Source: Planctomycetota bacterium
Lineage (GTDB): Bacteria; Planctomycetota; Phycisphaerae; FEN-1346
Direction of reading: 5' to 3'
DNA: 6,460 nt
NCBI GenBank assembly: GCA_026386995.1
Contig: JAPLMO010000256.1
Location: forward strand, 1 to 6,460
The notes under the pieces are model-generated. The model saw only the letters and a program-made list of their open reading frames with translations. It did no database searches and was not told the DNA's origin. A program made the position numbers and the translations under genes. Within the stretch, counting starts at the first letter, position 1; every line of letters begins with the position of its first letter. This document shows positions 1-5,995 of the stretch, piece after piece.

Positions 1-1
1 C

Positions 2-274
2 CGCCAGCGCCAGGCCGCCCGGTTCTCCACCGGCCGATCCACAAACGGCCGCATGAGCCACCGGCAGGTCAAGAAGTTCTGCGCCCTGGACGACGGCGGG
101 GAGATGCTCCTGAAGCAGGCGATGCAGGAGATGGGCCTCTCTGCCCGCGCCCACGATAAGATTTTGCGCGTCGCCCGCACCATCGCCGACCTCGACAATT
201 CCGAGAACATTGCCGTCAACCACCTCTCGGAGGCCGTGCAGTACAGGCGGCTGGACCGGAATCTGTTTGCGTGA
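2..274 (+). CDS. C-terminal end of YifB/ComM-family Mg-chelatase-like AAA+ ATPase (5' truncated)
   Basis: The frame is open from the left edge and gives the last 90 residues of the protein. The conserved end of the family is visible: an R-Q-rich helix, FST, NGRM, a C-x-LD motif, LSARAHDKILRVARTIADL, then HLSEAVQYRRLDR. In the YifB/ComM family (about 500 residues) this is the C-terminal Mg-chelatase domain that follows a Lon-like and an AAA+ domain. In naturally competent bacteria ComM is a hexameric helicase that promotes branch migration during recombination of incoming DNA; in other bacteria the role is less clear. The ATPase motifs lie outside the window, so integrity cannot be judged. An internal ATG at 53 is not a start, because the homology runs upstream through it. 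The gene ends 106 bp before the next one on the same strand. Confidence 0.9.
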   Translation, partial: RQRQAARFSTGRSTNGRMSHRQVKKFCALDDGGEMLLKQAMQEMGLSARAHDKILRVARTIADLDNSENIAVNHLSEAVQYRRLDRNLFA

Positions 275-380
275 GAGCGGTCGCGTGGCAAGGGCAATGA
301 GAGAATCGGTATGGTGTCACCCGAAAGATACCCGGCAATGAGAAACCCCATAGAAAACCCCGGTAAGGAAAGGGATTCAA

Positions 381-899
381 ATGGCATGGGAAGAGGAATT
401 GCGGCATAGATTGGGCGGGTTTGACGGCACCGATGGCCTTGCCGTTTCGATCAAGGTACGGCCTACGTCGGGTTGTTTCTGCCGTAGCTGCTGTCCCAAT
501 GCGAACCGGCTCATTGGCGAAGCCCGTCGAAAGCTGGAACGGGAAGGCGACTTCCGTTTTGAGGAACACGAAACCGGCCCGGAAATTCTGATGGTGTGTG
601 CCGCTACGACAGCGGGGTTCGCGTTCGCAACGGCAGTGGTGAACTTCTTCACGGCGGTCATCAACGCACGAACGGCAGGCCGAAAGAAGGGGGATCGTCG
701 GGAAGAACCCATCGAATTGATTGTTCGTGGCTTCGACAAAGACGGGAATCTGTTTGAAGAAAAGGTTCTTCGCATCCAGACCGGGGACGAAACCACCCAT
801 GAAGTTGTAGCGAAGGCGCTGAACGAAGCCGTTCAGAAACAGATTCCGGCACCCACAGCGGCACCGAAGTCTAAGGGTAAGAAGAAGGCGAAGAAATAG
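381..899 (+). CDS. Hypothetical 172-aa protein with Cys cluster and single hydrophobic segment
   Basis: I do not recognise this protein by family. It is probably real: a purine-rich ribosome-binding stretch (AAGGAAAGGGA, about 366-376) precedes the ATG, and the residue pattern is protein-like throughout. Visible parts are an acidic and basic N-terminus, a short beta-like stretch (residues 20-27), a Cys cluster CFCRSCC (Cys 32, 34, 37, 38), a charged helix (42-56), a hydrophobic Ala/Phe/Val-rich stretch at about 69-95, a charged loop, a likely beta-hairpin (IELIVRGFDKDG, then EEKVLRI, about 111-132), a helix and a Lys-rich tail (163-172). The hydrophobic stretch could be one membrane helix or a buried helix. 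The order of helix, basic loop and hairpin loosely recalls the small EACC1-type components next to bacterial effector and protease systems, but this is only a resemblance in layout. Base composition is less GC-rich than its neighbours, which may point to transfer. Confidence 0.7.
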   Translation: MAWEEELRHRLGGFDGTDGLAVSIKVRPTSGCFCRSCCPNANRLIGEARRKLEREGDFRFEEHETGPEILMVCAATTAGFAFATAVVNFFTAVINARTAGRKKGDRREEPIELIVRGFDKDGNLFEEKVLRIQTGDETTHEVVAKALNEAVQKQIPAPTAAPKSKGKKKAKK

Positions 900-922
900 A
901 CCGCATTCTTGGGGCCGTGAGG

Positions 923-1098
923 GGGACGCTACCGAATGGCATTAGGTTAAGGGTTTTCGGACCGTTTTCCATTGGCTGGAGCCCGGCGCAACCGGGCCGG
1001 AAGGTGGCGCCAAGGCTATTCGGTGGCTGGTCCGCCTGCTTTGGGTGGGGGCCTTCGGGGCTTATCCTAATGCCATTAATGCCATTAGGGACGCTACC
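923..1098. repeat. Palindromic MITE/REP-like element flanked by GGGACGCTACC
   Basis: The two ends (935-951 and 1061-1077) are inverted copies of a 17-nt sequence that begins AATGGCATTAGG, matching at 16 of 17 positions. Inside are nested stems: TTGGC (972-976) with GCCAA (1009-1013), and GCCCGG (981-986) with CCGGGC (992-997). GGGACGCTACC occurs just outside both ends in direct orientation (923-933 and 1088-1098). On the right, AATGCCATT is tandemly doubled (1069-1085). Open frames through the element are low-complexity Gly/Pro/Leu translations and not convincing proteins. The layout is that of a non-autonomous palindromic element, perhaps moved by a REP-associated (Y1) transposase encoded elsewhere; no transposase is present here. 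Confidence 0.65.
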
Positions 1099-1125
1099 CC
1101 TATTATCTCCGGCAGCCACGGCAAC
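1087..1125 (+). repeat. 39-bp direct repeat, left copy
   Basis: This begins AGGGACGCTACCC and ends CTCCGG, then CAGCCACGGCAAC. It matches 2112-2150 at 34 of 39 positions without gaps. The first 13 nt are identical, and differences cluster in the AT-rich middle. The two copies bracket the methyltransferase-like remnant and dinD. Its first part is also the right flank of the palindromic element at 923-1098. Confidence 0.8.
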
Positions 1126-1150
1126 CGGAATCAGGACCAGCCCCGCACCC

Positions 1151-1234
1151 GAGGTCAAGGTGGCGGACATCTTCGGCAACGACACGATGACGATTGTGGA
1201 CGTGAGTGTGGCAAAATACGGAGGGAAGAAATAA
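1151..1234 (+). pseudogene. Remnant of a DNA-methyltransferase-like C-terminus, overlapping the dinD start
   Basis: The last 27 codons of this frame read as real protein: an EVKVADIFGNDT core followed by MTIVDVSVAK and a Lys-rich end. The frame upstream of about 1151 is repeat-derived and low in complexity, so only the tail survives. From memory, beta-strand ends of this kind close some type III-like, adenine-specific methyltransferases of restriction-modification loci, and dinD is often carried in such loci. I could not check this by search. The stop TAA (1232-1234) shares its last A with the ATG of dinD, which is the geometry of a translationally coupled operon pair. The upstream gene therefore seems to have been cut away by the repeat insertion. 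Alternatively it is the end of a very short leader peptide. Confidence 0.4.
1220..1228 (+). promoter_or_regulatory. Shine-Dalgarno site of dinD
   Basis: GGAGGGAAG lies with GGAGG ending 9 nt before the ATG at 1234. It decides the start: the frame is open further upstream (from 1045), but those residues are translated repeat DNA and dinD homology begins at 1234. The site lies inside the coding end of the upstream remnant. Confidence 0.75.
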
Positions 1235-2094
1235 TGGCGAAGGAAATTGCGAAGACAGCCGGCGGGCATGCGTCGCCTTTCGAGCGGATCAAACGCACGA
1301 ACGATGCGGGGATGGAGTTTTGGTCAAGCCGCGAGTTTGCCGGGGTCCTGGGCTACGGCGACTACCGCAATTTTGAGGGGGTTGTCGAGAAGGCCCAAAT
1401 GGCCTGTTTCAACAGCGGCCACCGCCTCGAGGATCATTTCGTTGACCTCACCGAAATGATCGAGATCGGGAAAGGCGGGCAGCGGCCGGTCAAGACCGTT
1501 CTTCTGTCACGTTATGCCTGCTACCTCGTCATTCAGAACGCCGATCCTGGCAAGGAGATCGTGGCGCAGGGCCAAACCTATTTCGCTATCCAGACCCGAC
1601 GGCAGGAATTGGCGGACGAACATATCGAAGAAAATCGGCGGATTGTGTTGCGGGAAGAGGTGCGCCGCCATAACGTCCATTTGGCCGATGCGGCCAAGGA
1701 TGCGGGCGTCATCGAACCCATAGACTACGCCATCTTTCAGAATCACGGGTATATGGGGCTTTATGGCGGACTGAAACAGGAAGACATTCACCGTCGGAAA
1801 GGCTTGAAAAAGAGCCAGAGGATTCTGGATCACATGGGCAGCACGGAACTGGCGGCGAACCTGTTTCGCGCGACCCAGGCGGAGGAAAAACTGCGCCGGG
1901 AAGATGTAAGGGGGAAAGACGCTGCGAACCGGACGCATCGTGAAGTCGGCGCGAAGGTGCGGCAAACCATCCAGGAATTGGGCGGCACGATGCCCGAAAA
2001 GTTGCCGGTGGCGGAAAGCATCAGAAAAATTGAGGCCAAACAGCGCAAGCAACTCGGCAAGGCCCGGACGCCTGCAAAAAAGAAAGGCGAGTAA
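1234..2094 (+). CDS. dinD: DNA-damage-inducible protein D (DinD)
   Basis: This encodes 286 residues, close to E. coli DinD (about 274). Agreement with the remembered E. coli protein covers the whole length: PFERIK near residue 15; W-SSREFAGVLGY (30-41); NSGH and DHF (60-69); LSRYACYLVIQN (91-102); QTYFAIQTRRQELAD (114-128); FQNHGYMGLYGGL (168-180); GLKKSQRILDHMGSTELAAN (190-209); then VRQTIQELGGTMPEKLP (242-258). A Lys-rich tail follows. In E. coli dinD belongs to the LexA/SOS regulon, and the protein is reported to interact with RecA filaments in vitro, probably tempering recombination. It acts in the cytoplasm on DNA repair. I see no E. coli-type LexA box upstream, so regulation here may differ or come from the lost upstream gene. 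Its place between 39-bp direct repeats, behind a methyltransferase-like tail, suggests it travels with a mobile or defence cassette. Confidence 0.93.
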   Translation: MAKEIAKTAGGHASPFERIKRTNDAGMEFWSSREFAGVLGYGDYRNFEGVVEKAQMACFNSGHRLEDHFVDLTEMIEIGKGGQRPVKTVLLSRYACYLVIQNADPGKEIVAQGQTYFAIQTRRQELADEHIEENRRIVLREEVRRHNVHLADAAKDAGVIEPIDYAIFQNHGYMGLYGGLKQEDIHRRKGLKKSQRILDHMGSTELAANLFRATQAEEKLRREDVRGKDAANRTHREVGAKVRQTIQELGGTMPEKLPVAESIRKIEAKQRKQLGKARTPAKKKGE

Positions 2095-2111
2095 CCGGAC
2101 ATGGCCGGGAG

Positions 2112-2150
2112 AGGGACGCTACCCATATATTCTCCGGCGGCCATGGCAAC
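2112..2150 (+). repeat. 39-bp direct repeat, right copy
   Basis: This begins AGGGACGCTACCC and ends CTCCGG, then CGGCCATGGCAAC. It is the partner of 1087-1125 (34 of 39 identical) in the same orientation. It starts 17 nt after the dinD stop, so the repeat pair encloses dinD tightly. Confidence 0.8.
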
Positions 2151-2179
2151 TGGGATCTGCAGTAGGCCCGCACCATAGG

Positions 2180-2263
2180 CGACAGCGCAACTCCACTACT
2201 TGCGGGGCGGGTACCAGCCCCGGCGGGTACCCGCCGCGCAAGACCTTAAGAGTTGCGCTGTCG
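2180..2263. repeat. Nested palindrome between convergent dinD and dedA-type genes
   Basis: The outer arms CGACAGCGCAACTC (2180-2193) and GAGTTGCGCTGTCG (2250-2263) pair perfectly over 14 bp. Inside, a stretch starting CTTGCGGGGCGGGTACC (about 2199-2215) pairs with GGGTACCCGCCGCGCAAG (2225-2242) with a few mismatches. The inner core matches the palindromes at 2902-2990. It could act as a bidirectional stem-loop terminator between dinD (ending 2094) and the DedA gene (ending 2267), but it has no clean T-run on either strand. A REP-like element is the safer name. Confidence 0.7.
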
Positions 2264-2266
2264 TAT

Positions 2267-2875
2267 TTACTTGGCCACCGCCTTTGCCCGCCGCTTCCAG
2301 AGGTGATGAGCGACGAGCGCCAGCACGATCAGCACGACGGCCGCTATCGCGATGATCACCAGGTATTCATGGAGGAGCGGCATCATCTTTTTGACCTGCG
2401 GCCCTAGGAAGTAGCCGAGCAGGATGAACGTGGTCGTCCAGATAGCCGCGCCGGTGTACGCGAAGATGGCGAACTCGTGATACGGCAGTTTGGCGGTCCC
2501 TGCGAAGATGGCCGCCCCGTGCCGCACGCCGGGTATGTAGTAGGCGATCAGCACGGTCCACTTGCCCCATCGCTCGAACCAGTTGTGCATCTTGGTGAGG
2601 TTCTCCTCGGTCACGTGGAAGAACTTCCCGTACTTGTGTATGACGGGCAGGCCGACGAACCGTCCGATCGAGTAACTGACCGTCATGCCGCACATGCTCC
2701 CGCAGGCCGCCGCCAGCAGCGCCAGCGGCAGGCTCATCCCTCCCTGTGACACCAGGAGGCCCACCGTCACCAGCAGCGTCTCGTCCGGCACGGGAAAGCC
2801 GATGATCCCGAGCATCTGGAGGGCGAAGACCGCCGCATAGCCGTATTGCGTGACCCAATCGAGCAGTGGTTCCAT
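2267..2875 (-). CDS. DedA-family (VTT/SNARE-associated) inner-membrane protein
   Basis: This encodes 202 residues, the usual DedA size. Residues 1-26 form a hydrophobic helix leading to FPVPDE (27-32), the acidic re-entrant motif of the family. A Gly/Ala-rich helix (about 48-70), GRFVGLPVIHKYGK (71-84), a hydrophilic linker (85-102), then AYYIPGVRHGAAIFAG (111-126), which carries the conserved Arg, come next. Further membrane segments follow at about 133-158 and 171-189, ending in a basic KRRAK tail. DedA proteins are proton-coupled membrane proteins; several move undecaprenyl phosphate or phospholipids across the inner membrane, and the substrate here cannot be told. The ATG at 2875 is preferred over TTG at 2878: the upstream AGGAA is 7 nt from ATG but only 4 nt from TTG. 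It lies downstream of the GH5 gene on the same strand, separated by 134 bp rich in hairpins, so co-transcription is doubtful. Confidence 0.92.
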   Translation of the reverse strand: MEPLLDWVTQYGYAAVFALQMLGIIGFPVPDETLLVTVGLLVSQGGMSLPLALLAAACGSMCGMTVSYSIGRFVGLPVIHKYGKFFHVTEENLTKMHNWFERWGKWTVLIAYYIPGVRHGAAIFAGTAKLPYHEFAIFAYTGAAIWTTTFILLGYFLGPQVKKMMPLLHEYLVIIAIAAVVLIVLALVAHHLWKRRAKAVAK

Positions 2876-2901
2876 CAAGCGTTTCCTGGTTCGTCCGTTG
2901 A

Positions 2902-2935
2902 GCCTTTGCGCGGTGGGTCTCCGTACCCACCGCGC
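2902..2935. repeat. REP-like hairpin, copy 1
   Basis: GCGCGGTGGGT (2908-2918) pairs with ACCCACCGCGC (2925-2935), an 11-bp stem with loop CTCCGT. The left shoulder GCCTTTGCGCGG matches the reverse complement of copy 2, so the two hairpins are inverted copies of one element. It lies directly upstream of the DedA start (2875), within its 5' leader or promoter region. Confidence 0.8.
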
Positions 2936-2950
2936 CGTACGCCATTACGC

Positions 2951-2990
2951 ACCTTTGCGCGGCGGGTACGGAGACCCGCCGCGCAAAGGT
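2951..2990. repeat. REP-like perfect hairpin, copy 2
   Basis: ACCTTTGCGCGGCGGGT (2951-2967) pairs perfectly over 17 bp with 2974-2990, around loop ACGGAG. It is a very stable stem-loop just downstream of the GH5 stop codon (3010). A further 7-bp stem, GGTGGAG (2988-2994) with CTCCACC (3004-3010), overlaps its edge and the stop codon. There is no T-run, so protection of the GH5 mRNA 3' end or factor-dependent stopping is likelier than intrinsic termination. Confidence 0.85.
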
Positions 2991-3009
2991 GGAGTGATTC
3001 CTTCTCCAC

Positions 3010-4065
3010 CTAGTACTTCTGATACTGTTGCAGGAGCCTCAGCATCTCGCGGTCCAGTTTGTGCCCGTGCCAGTCTTCGTACTGCACGTCCGGCCGTCCG
3101 CTGTCGAGGATACCGAAACTGCCGCGGAAGTTCCAGAGCGCCCAGCCGAACCGGGCTTTTTTCCACTGCTCCAGCCAACTCTTCATCCACGCCAGCGCGA
3201 CGGGGTGCGGCGTCTTGTTGTAGCAGCCCCACTCGCCCACGAAGACGGGGGCGCCCCTGGCCGAGATCTCCAGCCACGGCTTCAGGTAATTGATGAGCGT
3301 CTGTTCCGGCGCGGTCCCCGGCAGCCAGACCGGCTCCGGCCACTTGTCCGAGCCCTGGGCCCAACTGGCCTTGTAGTGTGAGATCGTCGCCGGGTGGTAG
3401 CCGCGCGTCGCCTGGATAACGTTGGAGTACTTCAGGAACTCCGGGGTGGTGTTGGAGCCAACGTTGTTGCCGTCCACTATGATGAGGCGCCTGGGGTCCT
3501 CCTTCTGGATCGCCTCGATGGTGCGGCAGAAGACCTTCAGGTAGTTCTCGCGGGTGTTGCGCATGGGCTCGTTGAGGAGGTTGAAACTCAGCCACTCCGG
3601 GGGGATGTGCTTGTAGCGCTTGGCGAACATTACCCAGTGGGCGATGAAGGCGTTCAGGGCCTCCTCGTCTTTCCAGAGGTCGGCCTTCTCGGCCGGCGGA
3701 TTGATGCAGAAGCCGGGGGCGCGGTGCAGGTTCAGGCAGACGTGGATTTTATACTTCTCGCCCAGCGCGATCGCCGCGTCGATTTCCTTCAGCACGGGTT
3801 CCTTGAACTTCAGCCAGTCGTCCTTCTCCACGTAGCAGCGGTAATCGGCCGGCAGGCGGACGAAGTTGAAGCCCAACTCGGCGATCCACTTGAAGTCATC
3901 TTCCTTGTATGGGGCGTTCTGGTTCAGGGTGAACTTTTCGAGCAGGTTAAAGCCCCGCCACTCGGAGATATCGACGCCGCCGACCTTCTGGGCATCGCCG
4001 GCCGCGACGGCGACAGATGCGAGCACAAGAAGCGCGGCAGCGGCACGCACGAGCAGCGATGGCAT
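3010..4065 (-). CDS. Secreted glycoside hydrolase family 5-type (cellulase-like) enzyme
   Basis: This encodes 351 residues. Residues 1-22 form a signal peptide (MPSLLVR, then an Ala/Leu/Val core and AVAA). The rest is one (beta/alpha)8-type domain with GH5 landmarks in order: FVRLP (Arg 70), NLHRAPG (His 114), LSFNLLNEP with Asn 165 and Glu 166 as acid/base, GYHP (His 224), FVGEWG with Glu 278 as nucleophile, and WALWNFRG (Trp 311). These match the GH5 set of catalytic and subsite residues and its retaining mechanism. GH5 covers endo-glucanases, mannanases, exo-glucanases and others, so the substrate is open. No carbohydrate-binding module is seen. The start was chosen from AAGGAGG (4074-4080): it is 8 nt from the ATG at 4065 but only 2 nt from the ATG at 4071. 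The longer frame to 4233 has no protein-like sequence. The enzyme probably acts in the periplasm or outside, and a PEP-CTERM protein gene lies upstream on the same strand. Confidence 0.9.
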   Translation of the reverse strand: MPSLLVRAAAALLVLASVAVAAGDAQKVGGVDISEWRGFNLLEKFTLNQNAPYKEDDFKWIAELGFNFVRLPADYRCYVEKDDWLKFKEPVLKEIDAAIALGEKYKIHVCLNLHRAPGFCINPPAEKADLWKDEEALNAFIAHWVMFAKRYKHIPPEWLSFNLLNEPMRNTRENYLKVFCRTIEAIQKEDPRRLIIVDGNNVGSNTTPEFLKYSNVIQATRGYHPATISHYKASWAQGSDKWPEPVWLPGTAPEQTLINYLKPWLEISARGAPVFVGEWGCYNKTPHPVALAWMKSWLEQWKKARFGWALWNFRGSFGILDSGRPDVQYEDWHGHKLDREMLRLLQQYQKY

Positions 4066-4073
4066 CGGCATAG

Positions 4074-4080
4074 CCTCCTT
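4074..4080 (-). promoter_or_regulatory. Shine-Dalgarno site of the GH5 gene
   Basis: Read on the minus strand this is a full AAGGAGG. Its spacing (8 nt) selects the ATG at 4065 over the ATG at 4071, which removes two residues from the signal peptide. Confidence 0.75.
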
Positions 4081-4443
4081 GCGATAGAACGCCCCCTGGA
4101 GAACTTCCAGCACGCTATTCTGCACGGAGTTGCGGGAATTGTCTACAAGAAGGTCGTGGGACTTTGTGGTGCAAGCCGGAGGGGGCGGACGCCATAACCT
4201 CAATGCCAAGCAGCAGTTGTCACTTGCTGACAAGGGCAGTCGTGCTCATAAATGCTCGGGGCGAGTGGTATTCGTTCGAAACGGACACCACGCCCGTCCG
4301 GTCCTTCGTGGCCGCCTTCTGTGGAACACCCGAGCCGCATCTCCTTACGCCGGCGAGGCTTGGGCGCGAGCCTCTTATGGAAGTTGCGGCATCATCCGGT
4401 GAACTGATGTGCAGCCGGCCTCGGTACTGAATGATCGTGGGGT
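4081..4443. other. Intergenic region between PEP-CTERM and GH5 genes
   Basis: No convincing gene is seen; frames through it are extensions or shadows. It should hold the 3' end of the PEP-CTERM transcript and the GH5 promoter. Two small symmetric sites are visible: GAGGCT/AGCCTC (4355-4360 and 4369-4374), a weak hairpin without a T-run, and TTGTCA/TGACAA (4217-4222 and 4228-4233), about 150 bp upstream of the GH5 start. No consensus -35/-10 pair was found. Confidence 0.5.
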
Positions 4444-5598
4444 TTACTTCCGCCTGCGGCGCGAGAGAAGTCCCAGCCCGCCGAGGGCCAGAATCGCCAG
4501 CGTGGCGGGTTCCGGGACGTAGTGCGCCAGCCGGAGGTCGCCCTGCGAGTACTCGTAGTAGCTGACCCACGGGTTGTTCCACTGGTCCAGCACGAGCGCG
4601 TTGTCCCAGCCGGCCACCTGCCCGGGGTCCACGATCGTGATATCCCACGCCGCGCCGGTCCAGCAGGCATAGTTGAGTGACTGTTGCCGCCAGTTCGACG
4701 CGTCGTAATAGGCGATATGCGTTTGGCCACTGGGGTCTACGGCGATCGCGTTGTACTCACCGACGGGGCCTGTGCCGACCATCTGGAAGTCCCATGACGA
4801 GCCGTTCCAGGCGGCGTACTTGAGGCCCGGGCAGTCATTGTCCCGGTAGATGATCCGCGGCTTGCCGTCCGGCGTTAGTGCCAAACTGTTGCGCATGCCC
4901 ACATCCCCGGCGGTGTCCACAACCTCAATGGCCCAGGAGGAGCCGGTCCACTTGGCGAACTTGAGCTGCTGTTCCCGGCCGTCACGATAACTGATGCATG
5001 CCTGCCCTTGTGGACCGAGTCTGTAAGACGCTCCATAGCCGACCCCGGGGCTGGGGTCTACAACCTGCTTGTCCCAAGACGTGCCGTTCCAGGCGGCATA
5101 CTTAAGGATCTGGTCCGCCACCGGACGCGAGCCGTAACTGACAGAGGGCCTGCCGTCGCTGTCCAGTTGGAGGCACACGTAGTCGCCGCTGTCGACGCGG
5201 GTGTCTTCCCACGAGACGCCGTTCCACGTGGCATAGTGCACGGAGTCGGACGTTGTGTAAGCGATCCTCGGTCTGTCGCCGTGGTCCAACACAAGCGATG
5301 TCGTGTATCTTGGCCAATGTGAACCCCAGATCCCGGCAGAGGCCACCGTCTGTATGTTCCAAGCCGACCCGTTCCATGCAGCGTACTTGATGGTTTCCGC
5401 AGACCGATCATAGTAGCTGATCCGTGGTGCCCCATCCGAGGTCAATGCTATGGACGTGCCCCAGCCCACATTGCCGAGGGCGTCGACCGTCTCAAGGGCC
5501 CACTGCGCCTGCACCGCGCTGGCTACGGTGGCCCCGAGCATCAGGATGGCGACCGCCGCCAGCCCAATCACAGCCAGACTCTTCCTTCCGGTACTCAT
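4444..5598 (-). CDS. Exported seven-repeat (probable beta-propeller) PEP-CTERM protein
   Basis: This encodes 384 residues. Residues 1-28 form a signal peptide (basic MSTGRK, hydrophobic core, ASA). Seven units of 40-50 residues follow, each with a V-D-G-VG opening, an S-L-LD-DG-P-ISYYD middle and an LKYAAWNGSSW close. The WNG/WTG markers are near residues 75, 125, 170, 219, 264 and 313; the seventh unit ends LRLAHY (355-360). The count and strand pattern fit a seven-bladed beta-propeller, which is an inference. The end, VPEPATLAILALGG followed by LGLLSRRRRK (361-384), is a textbook PEP-CTERM signal: the PEP motif, a membrane helix and an Arg cluster. Such proteins are processed by exosortase and linked to the surface or extracellular matrix; no exosortase gene is in the window. 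The ATG at 5598 is chosen because AGGAGA (5605-5610) lies 6 nt before it and the signal peptide begins there; the upstream extension to 5721 is not protein-like. Ligand and function are unknown. Confidence 0.9.
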   Translation of the reverse strand: MSTGRKSLAVIGLAAVAILMLGATVASAVQAQWALETVDALGNVGWGTSIALTSDGAPRISYYDRSAETIKYAAWNGSAWNIQTVASAGIWGSHWPRYTTSLVLDHGDRPRIAYTTSDSVHYATWNGVSWEDTRVDSGDYVCLQLDSDGRPSVSYGSRPVADQILKYAAWNGTSWDKQVVDPSPGVGYGASYRLGPQGQACISYRDGREQQLKFAKWTGSSWAIEVVDTAGDVGMRNSLALTPDGKPRIIYRDNDCPGLKYAAWNGSSWDFQMVGTGPVGEYNAIAVDPSGQTHIAYYDASNWRQQSLNYACWTGAAWDITIVDPGQVAGWDNALVLDQWNNPWVSYYEYSQGDLRLAHYVPEPATLAILALGGLGLLSRRRRK

Positions 5599-5957
5599 GG
5601 CGTTTCTCCTTTTCTTTCGAGACCCGTTCATAGTCAACTGGCCTTTCGCAGATTCTGGAGGTATGAAACACGCTTGATTCAAGGGGATTTGCACTGATTC
5701 CGCAATTTCGGCCTGAGCCATTGGCGCGAGGGCACAAAGCGAAATTCGCCCTGTGGTGGAAAACTGCGAAAAACCGCGGGAATCGGTCGGTTCTTGCCAT
5801 CGCGCGGCTTTCCTTGGGCCGAGAAACCAGCGAAAGGCCAGTAGTCAACATCGTCCGAATTATTCCGGCGTACGCCGCCGGTGGTTTTTAACTTTGCCCG
5901 CATTGCCCGACCCCGTCGTCCGTCGGCATTTGCGACATCCCGCCCGCCTCTCGGCGC
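5599..5957. other. Non-coding leader/promoter region upstream of the PEP-CTERM gene
   Basis: No credible gene is seen. The region must contain signals for the PEP-CTERM gene. Two perfect short palindromes occur, GCGAAATTCGC (5739-5749) and CGGCGTACGCCG (5866-5877); either could be an operator, though neither matches a known one. No sigma-54 site with correct spacing and no sigma-70 pair was found close to the gene. Confidence 0.45.
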
Positions 5958-5995
5958 AAAAAAGAAGCGGGGATCGCGATTCTTCGCGTCCCCGC
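5958..5995 (-). terminator. Strong intrinsic terminator (minus strand)
   Basis: On the minus strand GCGGGGACGCGA, loop AGAA and TCGCGATCCCCGC form a 12-bp stem with one bulged A. The T-tract TTCTTTTTT follows directly (plus-strand A-run 5958-5966). On the plus strand the hairpin is followed by CAACAG, so termination is in the minus direction only. Confidence 0.9.

Noticed and set aside
216..800. Minus-strand open frame (194 codons) opposite the 381-899 gene
   Set aside because: No RBS or domain, and it overlaps both the ComM end and the better-supported plus-strand gene.
917..1150. Plus-strand frame leading into the methyltransferase-like tail
   Set aside because: It is translated palindromic element DNA. 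Only the part from about 1151 is protein-like.
1100..1233. LexA-type operator for dinD
   Set aside because: No CTG-N10-CAG or GAAC-N4-GTTC dyad was found. The LexA box of this lineage is unknown, so absence is not informative.
3394..4197. Long plus-strand open frame (267 codons) opposite the GH5 gene
   Set aside because: It is fully antisense to a gene with clear catalytic motifs. Its Val/Leu/Gly-rich translation mirrors the codon bias of the true strand.
5700..5725. Possible sigma-54 promoter (GG...TTGC on the minus strand), as described for some PEP-CTERM genes
   Set aside because: The GG to GC spacing is 8 or 14 nt, not the required 10.
5679..5903. 74-codon minus-strand frame upstream of the PEP-CTERM gene
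   Set aside because: No RBS, no recognisable domain, and an Arg/Pro-rich composition typical of non-coding GC-rich DNA.
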